Source of the DNA: Thermoplasmata archaeon UBA61
GTDB lineage: Archaea; Thermoplasmatota; Thermoplasmata; Lutacidiplasmatales; UBA184
Reading direction: 5' to 3'
DNA length: 64,000 nucleotides
Assembly: GCA_002503985.1 (NCBI GenBank)
Contig: DASW01000008.1
Span: 186,001-250,000, forward strand
In this document: positions 1 through 8,102 of the stretch, piece by piece
Position numbering within the stretch: position 1 is the stretch's first letter
How the letters are laid out: every line of letters starts with the position of its first letter
Program-made: the position numbers and the translations under genes
The notes under the pieces: model-generated
Seen by the model: the letters and a program-made list of their open reading frames with translations, nothing else
What the model was told of the DNA's origin: nothing
Databases searched by the model: none

Positions 1-1
1 C

Positions 2-685
2 GAGCGGGTCCCGTTCGACCTCGCTCGGCTGTTCGACCTCGCCGAGCGCGCCCAGACCGCGAAGAAGCTCCTCCTGCTCGGCCTGGTGGACGAGGAGTCC
101 GACCTCACCTACTACCGGGTGCGCCGCCCGGCCCCGAACGGGGCACTTCCGTCCCGGGCGCTCTCGGCTCCCGCCGAAGGATGGCTTTCCGAGGACCGGG
201 TGACGGTCCACAGCTCGGCGCAGGCAACCGAGCTCGGAAAGGAGCTCGCGTACGGGAGCCGGGTCGGGGACCGACTCGAGCTGAGCCTTCTCGAGGCCAC
301 CTACCTTTGCTCCCAACGCCAGCTCTCGCTTCGGGATTCGAAGAGCGGCCGACCGGTTCCGCTCGAGGCACTCGAACGACGGGCTCGTCGCCTCGACCCC
401 CTCTTCTTCGAACGGCTCGCCGCCTATCGGGAGCTCCGGGGGCGCGCCCTTGTCGTGAAGACCGGGTTCAAGTACGGGGCCCATTTCCGCGCCTACCCGC
501 GGAGCCCGGAGCATTCTCACGCCCGGTACCTCGTGCAGGCCGTGCCGGCGACCCACGTCGCATCCTGGATCGAAGTGGCGGGCGGCGTGCGCGTGGCCCA
601 AGGAGTTCGGAAGGAGTTTCTCGTCGCCGGCGTGCGCCCCGACGCCCAGGTCCGCTTCCTCTCCCTCGAACGTATCCGCCCTTAG
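2..685 (+). CDS. endA: tRNA-splicing endonuclease (EndA), C-terminal part, cut by window edge
   Basis: EndA cuts introns from archaeal pre-tRNAs at bulge-helix-bulge motifs. The reading frame is open from base 2, so the gene begins outside the window. An internal ATG at 86 would give 199 residues, but the upstream frame (VPFDLARLFDLAERAQ...) looks like the linker between the two repeats of euryarchaeal alpha2-type EndA, so I treat this as a 5'-truncated gene. The C-terminal catalytic domain shows the expected triad: Tyr in KYGAHFRAY, His in EHSHARYLV and Lys in VRKEFLVAG. It is convergent with aroC, with only 19 bp between the stop codons. Subunit architecture (alpha2 rather than alpha4) is inferred from the linker. 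Confidence 0.9.
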   Translation, partial: ERVPFDLARLFDLAERAQTAKKLLLLGLVDEESDLTYYRVRRPAPNGALPSRALSAPAEGWLSEDRVTVHSSAQATELGKELAYGSRVGDRLELSLLEATYLCSQRQLSLRDSKSGRPVPLEALERRARRLDPLFFERLAAYRELRGRALVVKTGFKYGAHFRAYPRSPEHSHARYLVQAVPATHVASWIEVAGGVRVAQGVRKEFLVAGVRPDAQVRFLSLERIRP

Positions 686-704
686 GAAGGCCGCCCCCCG
701 TTCG

Positions 705-1790
705 TCACGGAAGGAACCCACCCCGGAGGCCCAGGTCGGCGAGGGCGATCGCCGTCACCGCCTCCAGGACGACGACCGCGCGAGGGACGATGCAGGGGTC
801 GTGTCGGCCCGCGACGCTGAGAGTAGCCGGCGAGCGGTCGGCGAGATTCACCGTACGCTGCGCTTTGGCAATGGACGATGTCGGCTTGACGGCCACGCGG
901 AAGACGACCGGCATGCCCGTCGAGAGACCTCCGAGGATCCCTCCGGCGTTATTGGTCTCCGTCCGGACGTTCCCCTGGACCCAGACGAACGGGTCGTTGT
1001 GCTCGCTTCCCTTCATGCGAGCCGCGCGGAACCCGGCCCCGAACTCGATCGCCTTCACGGCCGGGACCGAGAGGGCGATGTGCGCGATCGAGCTCTCGAC
1101 CGAGTCGAAGAACGGTTCGCCCAGGCCGACGGGGAGGCCCTCGGCCCGGACCTCGATGATCCCCCCAAGACTGTCCCCCTCCCGGCGGGCCTCGGCGATC
1201 GCCTCCTCCATCCGGCGCGCCGCGTCCCGGTCGGGGCACCCGACCTCGTTCGTCCGCGAGCGGTCCCGAACGGCGGAGACCGGCTCGCCCTCCCAGATCT
1301 CGGCATCCACCGGTCCGATCGACCGGGTGTATCCCACGACCTCGACGCCTCGGGCCGAAAGGAGGGTTGTTGCGATCGAGCCGGCGATCACCAGGCCGAC
1401 GGTCATCCGGCCCGAGAAGATCCCACCTCCCGAGAGGTCGGCGTCGGGGCCGAACCGCACGCGCGCCGGATAGTCGGCATGACCGGGCCGCGGCGTGTCC
1501 CGCTGGCGGTCGTACGGACCCCGTTGAACGTCCTCGTTCGCCACGTGCGCTCGGAAGAGGGCCCCGTCCGACCTCCCCTCGAGGAGCCCGGAGTCGACGA
1601 CGAGCCGGTCCTCCTCGTGTCGGCGGGTGGCGAGCCGCCGACCGACGGGCCGGCGACGATCGAGGTCCTCCTGGATGCGGGCGGGTTCGATGGGAGTACC
1701 GGCAGGGATTCCCTCGACTTCGACGCCGACCTCGGGTCCGTGGCTGCTTCCGAAGAGGGTGACCCGGAACCGCTCCCCGAACTGCATCAT
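705..1790 (-). CDS. aroC: Chorismate synthase
   Basis: Last enzyme of the shikimate pathway: 5-enolpyruvylshikimate-3-phosphate to chorismate, using reduced FMN. The 361-residue protein opens with FGERFRVTLFGSSHGPEVGV, the family N-terminus, and has GGGIFSGRMT, a GSEHNDPF stretch, NNAGGILGGLSTGMPV and the C-terminal GRHDPCIVPRAVVVLEA signature. The longer open frame upstream reads through aroA and is a GC artefact. I place the start at the ATG whose first four bases (ATGA) overlap the aroA stop; a second ATG follows immediately. It is the last gene of a seven-gene minus-strand operon in which each aro enzyme follows the one for the preceding reaction. Confidence 0.96.
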   Translation of the reverse strand: MMQFGERFRVTLFGSSHGPEVGVEVEGIPAGTPIEPARIQEDLDRRRPVGRRLATRRHEEDRLVVDSGLLEGRSDGALFRAHVANEDVQRGPYDRQRDTPRPGHADYPARVRFGPDADLSGGGIFSGRMTVGLVIAGSIATTLLSARGVEVVGYTRSIGPVDAEIWEGEPVSAVRDRSRTNEVGCPDRDAARRMEEAIAEARREGDSLGGIIEVRAEGLPVGLGEPFFDSVESSIAHIALSVPAVKAIEFGAGFRAARMKGSEHNDPFVWVQGNVRTETNNAGGILGGLSTGMPVVFRVAVKPTSSIAKAQRTVNLADRSPATLSVAGRHDPCIVPRAVVVLEAVTAIALADLGLRGGFLP

Positions 1791-3061
1791 CGGCCGCGCC
1801 CTCCTTCCGATAGGCTCGCGAACGTATCCCAGAAGCCAGGGAACGATTTTCGCACGGCCTCCTTCTCGCCCAGGACCGAGTCTCCTTCCGCGGCGAGCGC
1901 CCCTACGGCCGCGCTCATCACCAGTCGGTGGTCGGAGAGCTGTCGAAGGTCGAGCGCCCGTGGCCGGCGGGTCCCGCGGATGCGAAGGCCGCGGCTCGTG
2001 CTCTCGACCGCAGCCCCGAGGCAGCGGGCCAAGAGCGCGGTCCCAGCCTTGCGGTCGGACTCCTTCAGGACGGCGTGCTCCGCCCCGACGATGTGGCTCA
2101 CCCCGGACGTGGTCGCGGCGAGAACCCCCGCGAGGGGATACAGGTCGGGCGCGTCCGTGAGGTCGATGCGGAACGCCTTCGGCGTCCCCCCGCTTACCGT
2201 GGCCCCGTTCGGCCGTCTCGAGACGGACGCACCGGCGTCCCGCAAGAGCTCGAGCACGGCGAGGTCCGCCTGCGGCCACTTCGCCGGGACCCCTTCCACC
2301 CGCACGGTTCCCCCGCTCACCGCGGCGGCGGCCCAGAGATAGGCGGCGGAGGAGGCGTCTCCCGGGACCGTGAACCCCGGGCCCCGGAAGCGCTGCCCAC
2401 CCGGAACGTGAAAGCGCCGGCCGTGACGGTCCACACGGACCCCCTGATGGGCGAGCACCGCGAGGGTCGCCTCCAGATACGGCTGCGAGACCCGCTGGCC
2501 CGTTAGCTCCAACGACGAGTCCCCTTCCAGCGAGGGGAGTGTCAGCAGGAGGGCCGAGGCGAACTGCGAGCTCTTCGACGCGTCGAGGACGACCGGGCCT
2601 CCGCGCATCGGTCCACGGACCTCGATGGGGAGACCGGTTCCGCGGAGGTGCCGGCAGCGCGCTCCGAGGGCCATCAGTCCCTCGAGAAGGTCGTCGATGG
2701 GACGCTCCGATAGTCGACCGGCTCCCGCGATCACGACCGTACGGTCGGTGCGTGCGGCCAACGCGGAGACGAACCGAAGCGTCGTGCCGGACTCGTGACA
2801 CTGGACGAGGGCCGGGGTCCGCCGCCGTCCATCCTCCGTTGGGCCCACCCGCCAGACGTCGCGGGTGCGGGAGACGGAGCTCCCCAGGCGGGCCACGGCG
2901 GCGGCGGTCGCCTGCGTGTCGTCACAGTCTAGCGGGTGACGGACCCGAAACGGTCGAGCCGCGAGGTGGCCGACCACGAGGGCGCGGTGGGTGTAGCTCT
3001 TCGACGGAGGTGCTTGCACCGTACCGTAGGCTGGCCCCGGTCGGATCCGGATGGCGCTCAC
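1787..3061 (-). CDS. aroA: 3-phosphoshikimate 1-carboxyvinyltransferase (EPSP synthase)
   Basis: Sixth step of the pathway: transfers enolpyruvyl from PEP to shikimate 3-phosphate. The 424-residue protein has the N-terminal PPSKSYTHRAL substrate/PEP motif, SGTTLRF, DASKSSQFASALL, GDASSAAYLWAAA, and a C-terminal LKESDRK...SDHRLVMSAAV region, all typical of the family. I chose the GTG at 3061 because it precedes the conserved N-terminus directly and its GTGA overlaps the stop codon of the upstream kinase. The open frame continues upstream, but that peptide is unrelated. AroA and AroC also overlap by 4 bp, so translation is probably coupled. Confidence 0.95.
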   Translation of the reverse strand: MSAIRIRPGPAYGTVQAPPSKSYTHRALVVGHLAARPFRVRHPLDCDDTQATAAAVARLGSSVSRTRDVWRVGPTEDGRRRTPALVQCHESGTTLRFVSALAARTDRTVVIAGAGRLSERPIDDLLEGLMALGARCRHLRGTGLPIEVRGPMRGGPVVLDASKSSQFASALLLTLPSLEGDSSLELTGQRVSQPYLEATLAVLAHQGVRVDRHGRRFHVPGGQRFRGPGFTVPGDASSAAYLWAAAAVSGGTVRVEGVPAKWPQADLAVLELLRDAGASVSRRPNGATVSGGTPKAFRIDLTDAPDLYPLAGVLAATTSGVSHIVGAEHAVLKESDRKAGTALLARCLGAAVESTSRGLRIRGTRRPRALDLRQLSDHRLVMSAAVGALAAEGDSVLGEKEAVRKSFPGFWDTFASLSEGGRGR

Positions 3062-3933
3062 GAGCGCCCGCCGTTCGCCGAGGATCCGCGGGTGAACGCG
3101 ACGATGAGCTTCTGCGCCGAATCCGACGGGAGTTCCCGAATGAGGTCGGGGAGGCGAGCGGTCGGCGCGATCGTGGCCAGAGTCGGACCGAGGCCGCTCA
3201 CGCCGCTCACGATGGCGCCGTGCTCTTCCAGATGGTCCCGGATCTCCCGGTACGCGTAGCCCATCGTCCGCTCCACGAGCTCGGTGTTCAGCCGCATCGC
3301 CTTCGTCCAATCCCCGTCCATCGCGGCTCGCGCGGCCACCTCGCCCGAAGCCCGCGCGGCGAAGAAGGCCGAAGCGAAGTTGGGGGAGGGCGGATGGGGT
3401 TGCGGGGGGACGTAGAGCGCGACGCCCCAGCCGGGGTCGATGTCGGTCCGCCGGAGGACCTCGCCCCGAACGTTGTCCGTGACGACGAACCCGGGTTCGA
3501 GCCCCGCGAGGGCATCGTCGAGGGCGCCGGTGGCGCTGACCCCCACGCGACGCGCCACGTCCGCCGAATGCCGCCCGATCTCGAGCGGGGAAGGGTTCCG
3601 ACCGGCCGCTCTCGCGACGGCCAGCAGCACCGCGGTGCTCACGGCGCTCGAGCTCTTCAAACCGCGAGCGACCGGGACCTCCGATCGCAGGGTAAGTCGG
3701 GCCACGGCGCCGCGATCAGGGAAGTACTGGGACAGACCAACTCTCAAGGCCTCCTCGACCAGGGGCGTGCGGCAGCCGCTCGGGATCTCGACCGTGGGCG
3801 GCCCCTTCGACCCGTCGGTGGCCAGCACGACGCGTGCCTCCACGGGCAGATCGACCCCGGCCGCACATCCGATACCGGTCGGCAGAGCGTTCGTGATCGT
3901 GATGGCTCCGAAGGTCCGGGCCGCTCCGTTCAT
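3058..3933 (-). CDS. aroK: Shikimate kinase, archaeal GHMP type
   Basis: Phosphorylates shikimate at the 3-hydroxyl. This is the archaeal kind, in the GHMP kinase superfamily (homoserine/mevalonate kinase fold), and is unrelated to the P-loop AroK of bacteria. The 291-residue protein has the glycine/serine-rich ATP loop PVARGLKSSSAVSTAVLLA at about residues 87-105, a conserved Asp region (SATGALDDALAGLEPG) and a C-terminal GVSGLGPT motif. The length is normal for the family. Both ends overlap neighbours by 4 bp (ATGA with aroDE upstream, GTGA with aroA downstream), placing it as step 5 in a reaction-ordered operon. Confidence 0.94.
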   Translation of the reverse strand: MNGAARTFGAITITNALPTGIGCAAGVDLPVEARVVLATDGSKGPPTVEIPSGCRTPLVEEALRVGLSQYFPDRGAVARLTLRSEVPVARGLKSSSAVSTAVLLAVARAAGRNPSPLEIGRHSADVARRVGVSATGALDDALAGLEPGFVVTDNVRGEVLRRTDIDPGWGVALYVPPQPHPPSPNFASAFFAARASGEVAARAAMDGDWTKAMRLNTELVERTMGYAYREIRDHLEEHGAIVSGVSGLGPTLATIAPTARLPDLIRELPSDSAQKLIVAFTRGSSANGGRS

Positions 3934-5429
3934 GACACCCCCTCGAGCTCGGCCGAGGTCTGCTCGGGGGTCGGTCCATCACCCCACCAGATGCCGTAGG
4001 CTGCCGCCGCTTGGTAGACGAGAAGCCGCGAGCCGTCCTCGTACGTCGCCTCGGCCTTCTCGGCCGTGACGCGTACGATCGGATCATCCGGAGCGTAGAC
4101 CCAGTCGATCGCGTGAACCCCCGGGTGGAGCCAATCCAGATCCGGCAGGGAGGGAAATTCCCCGGCCGTTCGGCCTATCGTGGTGGCGTGGACCACCAAC
4201 GCGGGTCGGGCTTGCCCCCGGCCGTTGACGGAATGGGCTCCGAATTCGCGTGCCAGCAGCTCCGAGGCTACCGGACGGCGCGCCCAGACGTGGGACTCGA
4301 CCCCGAGGGATCGCGCGGCCGCGAGGGTCGCGCGGGCGGCACCGCCAGCGCCGATCACGCCGAGCGACGAACCGTCCCATCGGCCCGAAGACCGGAGCTC
4401 CTCGAGCCGGCGAAGGATGGCGACCAGGTCCGTGTTCTCCGCCTCGACCCCTTCGGGGCCGAAGGAGAGCGTGTTCGCCACTCCGCAAGCGATGGCCCCG
4501 GGGCCGACCTGGCTCGCCAGGTTCAGGGCCACCTCCTTGAACGGGTGCGTGACGCTGAGCCCTCGGAATCCCCCCTCGGCCAGGGAAGGGACCGATTCGA
4601 CCAACTCCTTGTCGCTCTCGAAATCCAGGGCCACGAAGAGGCCGGCTCGTCCCCCCTCGCGCATCCAGCGCGAGTGCAGGGCCGGGCTTCGCGAGTGCAC
4701 TACGGGGTGCCCGACGATCGCGAACAGCGGTGGGTTGCCCTCGGCATCCAGGTAGGCCCGCATCCGGTCGGCGGGGATCTGGCTGGGCTCGACCGACGGT
4801 GGCCCGGCCCGGTCGGTGCGATCGGGCAGAGAGGCGTACACCATCGGGAAGCCGAATCTCCTCGACCAGGCACGGAGGAGCGGTCCTGAGGGTCCCGTCG
4901 TGAGCGCTACGAGAGGGGACTCCCCCGGAGGCGGTAATGCGGGGATGAGCTCGCGGAGGAGCTGCCCGACAGTCGCGGCGGCAACGACCTTTCGGATCGC
5001 CCCCCGCGGGACACGTTGGCGCAGGAGGCGGTTCCACTCCCGCTCTCGTATGGAGGTCGTAACATGGCTCGAGACGATCATCCCGCATACCCCGGGTCGC
5101 AGAAACGCCTCCGAGGCCGGGAAGTCCCGGAGGGCTTCGACGTCGATCCAGCGGAATGGATGGCGCGCGAGGTCGCTCAGTATCCGAAGGCGAGTCTCCG
5201 GGTCGTCCGGGCCCTCGCCCCCTTCCGCGTGCGAACGGAGCGTAGCCACCAGAGGAAGGGGAGCCGGAAACAGCTCTCCGACGCGGGCGAGCTCCCCGGC
5301 ACGGAACCGGTCGAATCGGATCTCGACGAGGTCGGCGCCGGAGCGGCAGGCCTCCTCCATCTCTGTCCGAGCGTCCGTGACTGTGCGTGCCGGCAGGCTG
5401 ACGACGATCGCGGGAGCAGCGGGATTCAT
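3930..5429 (-). CDS. aroDE: Fused 3-dehydroquinate dehydratase (type I) / shikimate dehydrogenase
   Basis: Bifunctional enzyme for steps 3 and 4: dehydration of 3-dehydroquinate, then NADPH reduction of 3-dehydroshikimate. Residues 1 to about 225 are a type I AroD: VEIRFD strand, His in IVSSHVTTS and Schiff-base Lys in RKVVAAATVGQ. The remainder, to residue 499, is AroE: FAIVGHPVVHSRSPALHSRW (shikimate-binding SxS), VTHPFKE (catalytic Lys), ENTDL (catalytic Asp) and GAGGAARA (NADP loop). The open frame runs further upstream, but the start is set at the ATG whose ATGA overlaps the aroB' stop. AroD-AroE fusions are familiar from plants and some bacteria. Here the fusion joins consecutive steps within the operon. 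Confidence 0.95.
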   Translation of the reverse strand: MNPAAPAIVVSLPARTVTDARTEMEEACRSGADLVEIRFDRFRAGELARVGELFPAPLPLVATLRSHAEGGEGPDDPETRLRILSDLARHPFRWIDVEALRDFPASEAFLRPGVCGMIVSSHVTTSIREREWNRLLRQRVPRGAIRKVVAAATVGQLLRELIPALPPPGESPLVALTTGPSGPLLRAWSRRFGFPMVYASLPDRTDRAGPPSVEPSQIPADRMRAYLDAEGNPPLFAIVGHPVVHSRSPALHSRWMREGGRAGLFVALDFESDKELVESVPSLAEGGFRGLSVTHPFKEVALNLASQVGPGAIACGVANTLSFGPEGVEAENTDLVAILRRLEELRSSGRWDGSSLGVIGAGGAARATLAAARSLGVESHVWARRPVASELLAREFGAHSVNGRGQARPALVVHATTIGRTAGEFPSLPDLDWLHPGVHAIDWVYAPDDPIVRVTAEKAEATYEDGSRLLVYQAAAAYGIWWGDGPTPEQTSAELEGVS

Positions 5430-6457
5430 CGTTCGATGATCGTCTCCTCGACCGAACGCCCCAGATGACGGGCCGGGGGCATCTTGACCCCGTGAACGCG
5501 TGTGCCCACCGAGAGCTCGGTGGTCGGGACCCGGGCCGACTCCGCGGAGAGCCGCACGGTCTCGGCCTCCTGCAGGAACACCGTTCTCGGGGAAGCGTCG
5601 ACCGCGGCCGTTACGATGACGAGGGGACGGCGCTCGATCTTGATCCTCCCCACTCGAACGGAGCGCGCCGACCCGCCCGGTCGGCTCACGAGGACCGCGT
5701 CCCCGGGCTGCAGCTCCGAGAGGTAGCGCGTCGTCCCGTCGCCCATCAGGACGTACGAGTGGGCGGCCCCCGCATTCACCCGAAAGGCCCGAGGTCCGCT
5801 GAAATGCGACCCGACCGCCTCGCTCGCCACGTGGAAGAGGAACCCGGCCGCGCTCCCCACGAGGAGCCCTTCCGTCGCGTCCAGGAGGGAGGTAGTGTCG
5901 ACGAGGACGCGATCCCCCACGCCCACGGCGCGCACAGAGGAGACCGTTACCAAGGTCCATTCGAGGTTCGTCGGGAAGGGGCCCTCGAGCACCGACTCGA
6001 GGTCGTCGACCTCCTCGGGGGAGCGTAGCGTCACGATCACCCGTTGCGCTCCATGTTCGAGGGCCCCGAGCGCTCCCGAGACCTCCCGAGGCCCGCGGGC
6101 GTAGACCCAGAGCTCGAAGCGCCGCCCCCCGGCGGCGATCGCGTTCTCGAGAGGGATGACGCGGTCTCCCGTCAGTTCGATTGCCAGGACCCCTCCGTCC
6201 GGTGTTCCTCGGACGGCTCGGTCGAGAGCGTCGGGGTCGCCCACCGGGATCAAGCGGATGGCCGGGGACGCGCGGTCGCGGGTCGTCAGGAGCCCGCTGC
6301 CGCGTACTATGACCTCCTCTCCCGGAGCCGCCTCGAACGGGTCCCCCTCTTCCACCGCGAAGTGAGCGAACCCTCGCCGGCGCGCGCGTTCCACGATCGC
6401 TCTTCGACCCTCTGGGGAGGAGGCGAGGGGCGCGACCGTCACCCGCTCGCGCGTCAC
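5426..6457 (-). CDS. aroB': 3-dehydroquinate synthase II (archaeal AroB')
   Basis: Archaeal route to 3-dehydroquinate: NAD-dependent oxidative deamination and cyclisation of 2-amino-3,7-dideoxy-D-threo-hept-6-ulosonate (ADH), replacing the DAHP/AroB route. The 343-residue protein matches the MJ1249-type family in length and in blocks such as RVLVDTTSLLDATEGLLVGS, FRVNAGAAHSYVLMGDG, TRYLSELQPGDAVLV and RPLVIVTA. It lies 10 nt after the ADH synthase stop codon and overlaps aroDE by ATGA. It is the second reaction and the second pathway gene in the operon. The family is absent from most bacteria and is a strong archaeal marker. Confidence 0.95.
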   Translation of the reverse strand: MTRERVTVAPLASSPEGRRAIVERARRRGFAHFAVEEGDPFEAAPGEEVIVRGSGLLTTRDRASPAIRLIPVGDPDALDRAVRGTPDGGVLAIELTGDRVIPLENAIAAGGRRFELWVYARGPREVSGALGALEHGAQRVIVTLRSPEEVDDLESVLEGPFPTNLEWTLVTVSSVRAVGVGDRVLVDTTSLLDATEGLLVGSAAGFLFHVASEAVGSHFSGPRAFRVNAGAAHSYVLMGDGTTRYLSELQPGDAVLVSRPGGSARSVRVGRIKIERRPLVIVTAAVDASPRTVFLQEAETVRLSAESARVPTTELSVGTRVHGVKMPPARHLGRSVEETIIER

Positions 6458-6467
6458 GGGCGCATCC

Positions 6468-7220
6468 CTACTCCACGCCGTGGAGGATCGTCGCGATGCG
6501 GCGAGCTAACGGACCGACCGGCTGACGTTGGAAGAGGTTCCGCCCGATGCAGATGCCACCCCCACCGGCGCGCACGCTCTCTTTCACGATGGATAGGAAC
6601 GCCTCTTCGTCCTCGAGCCGCACGCCCCCACCGATGAGGACCGGGACCGGGGTCGTCCGGCAGAGCTTCGCGAACTCGGCGGCCGACCCCGGGTAGCTGG
6701 TCTTCACGATGTCCGCGCCGGTATCGGCCGCCGCGCGGGCCGCGTGGCGAATCTCCTCCGGGGTCCCTCCGTTCGCTTTCTTGACGTAGGCCATGCACAA
6801 GAGCGGGAGACCGAGACGGCGGCACTGGTCGGCGGCGACCCCGAGGTCGCGGAGCATGTCCGGCTCCTCCGGGATCCCGAAATTCACCTGAACGCTGAGC
6901 AGGTCGGCCCCCAAGCTCACCGCCTCTTCTGCGGTCCCGACCAAGACCTTCTGGTTCGACGTCGTTCCGAGGCTGGTGGACGCGGACACGTGGATGCCGA
7001 GCTGGGTGGTCGGGGCGAGCACCGGCACGAGCCCTCGAACCGCTCCCTTGGTGACGATGAGCAGGTCCGCACCGCCGTCTTGGAGCTCCTGGGCGAGCGG
7101 TGCGAGCTCCTCGAGGCCGTCGATCGGCCCCATCGACACCGAGTGGTCCAACGGGACCGAGAAGAGCTTGCGCTGGGGACTCGGGAACAACCGCTTGAGC
7201 CGTATCGTTCTGCCTTCCAT
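6468..7220 (-). CDS. aroA': 2-amino-3,7-dideoxy-D-threo-hept-6-ulosonate (ADH) synthase
   Basis: First step of the archaeal shikimate route: a class I aldolase-like condensation of 6-deoxy-5-ketofructose phosphate with aspartate semialdehyde. The 250-residue TIM barrel has LFSVPLDHSVSMGPIDGL near the N-terminus (conserved Asp-His), DIVKTSYPGS with the Schiff-base Lys at about residue 180, VLIGGGV, and the C-terminal GICIGRNLFQ phosphate-binding region. The start codon directly precedes the family N-terminus. It follows a CADD/PqqC-like gene by 54 nt and precedes aroB' by 10 nt, so it is probably the second gene of the operon. Confidence 0.95.
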   Translation of the reverse strand: MEGRTIRLKRLFPSPQRKLFSVPLDHSVSMGPIDGLEELAPLAQELQDGGADLLIVTKGAVRGLVPVLAPTTQLGIHVSASTSLGTTSNQKVLVGTAEEAVSLGADLLSVQVNFGIPEEPDMLRDLGVAADQCRRLGLPLLCMAYVKKANGGTPEEIRHAARAAADTGADIVKTSYPGSAAEFAKLCRTTPVPVLIGGGVRLEDEEAFLSIVKESVRAGGGGICIGRNLFQRQPVGPLARRIATILHGVE

Positions 7221-7274
7221 TGGTCCTGGATTCGGTCTCCTTTCGGTCGTGCCCCGCTTCGAGCGGATCCGGTC

Positions 7275-8015
7275 CTAGCGGGTCTTCGCGGGGGACGGAG
7301 CCTGGTTCGTCCCGGCGAGGACCCCGTCCACCAGAAGAGCGTGAAGGGCGAACCCTCGGAGCATCTGGTCCCACATCTGCTTGCGCACCTCGGGGTTCGA
7401 CGCGAACGCCGCGACGATCTCACCGACCCATTCGCTGTGCTCGACGTCGGCCGTCACGTGAAGCGAGTAGTACTCGAGGTGCGCCTCGTCGACCCCGTAG
7501 TGCTTGCGGAACGCGGGGAGCAGACGGGCGCAGAGCTCCACGTTGGGGGGCTCCGACGACCCGGCCGCCGAGACGTAGAACGTGTTCACCCGGTTCGTGT
7601 AGAGGAAGTCGTCGATCGCGACCATCGTGCTCGGCAGGAGCGGGGCGTTCAGGACCTCCTTCCGCGGAATGCCGAGGCCCTCGCAGAACCGGAGCCAGAG
7701 CTCGGGATGTCCCGACGCCTTCCCTTTCGGGTCCCCCGCCTCCTCGACCAGCTGGTCCAGGATCATCCGACGGTAGGGGTCGTTCGCCGAATCGTAGGAG
7801 CAGTTCGCGAACCGCTCGGCCATCGCGATGGGGACCGAGGCCAGCCACGGGTAGAACTGGGTCACCCACGCGCGAACGAGCGGGCGCGGAACCTCGCCGC
7901 GCTCGAGCCGGGAGAAGAACGGATGGGTCTTGAACGGGTGGTTCGCCAGTTTGTACTTCGTGAGCTCGTCTCGGAACTTCGCGCCCTCGAAACGGACCCA
8001 AGGAGCCTCGGTCAT
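7275..8015 (-). CDS. CADD/PqqC-like (TenA-fold) diiron oxygenase, first gene of the aro operon
   Basis: A 246-residue protein of the heme-oxygenase-like/TenA superfamily. It keeps a plausible diiron site: Glu91/Glu92, His103 (SGHPELW), Glu155 and the HxxxDxxH triad His186-Asp190-His193, with the same spacing as in chlamydial CADD. CADD-type proteins make p-aminobenzoate from one of their own tyrosines, while PqqC oxidises a PQQ precursor. Aligned from memory, the CADD self-sacrificing Tyr falls on a Phe here (HPFF, about residue 34) and the CADD Lys is not obvious, so the product is uncertain. The ATG at 8015 has a CCAAATACC box 25 nt upstream. The aro operon follows after 54 nt, suggesting an aromatic-metabolism role. 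Family membership is solid; function is inference. Confidence 0.8.
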   Translation of the reverse strand: MTEAPWVRFEGAKFRDELTKYKLANHPFKTHPFFSRLERGEVPRPLVRAWVTQFYPWLASVPIAMAERFANCSYDSANDPYRRMILDQLVEEAGDPKGKASGHPELWLRFCEGLGIPRKEVLNAPLLPSTMVAIDDFLYTNRVNTFYVSAAGSSEPPNVELCARLLPAFRKHYGVDEAHLEYYSLHVTADVEHSEWVGEIVAAFASNPEVRKQMWDQMLRGFALHALLVDGVLAGTNQAPSPAKTR

Positions 8016-8035
8016 CGTCGCGCCGAGCGGGTAGC

Positions 8036-8044
8036 GGTATTTGG
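8036..8044 (-). promoter_or_regulatory. Putative TATA box of the CADD-like/aro operon
   Basis: CCAAATACC on the minus strand is centred about 25 nt before the ATG at 8015, the spacing expected for a leaderless archaeal transcript. It lies in the 87-bp divergent gap. A TTATCGA element near 8073 could serve the plus-strand CoA-transferase gene. Confidence 0.45.
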
Positions 8045-8102
8045 TCGCCGAGGTTCCGTCCTGAACCTCCCGGGTTATCGAGCTCCGTCCCGGTCCCGGG
8101 TC

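Noticed and set aside
705..2801. A 698-codon open frame covering chorismate synthase and more
   Set aside because: Only the 3' 361 codons belong to AroC; the upstream part is an out-of-frame shadow of aroA caused by high GC.
7275..8015. Self-sacrificing p-aminobenzoate synthase (true CADD ortholog)
   Set aside because: The Tyr and Lys used by chlamydial CADD do not appear to be conserved in my manual alignment, so I kept only the broader diiron-family call.
6744..8102. About 450 extra codons in front of the class III CoA-transferase
   Set aside because: They run antisense to ADHS and the CADD-like gene, are Arg/Glu/His-rich, and lack family similarity; the protein family starts at LEGVRVLES.
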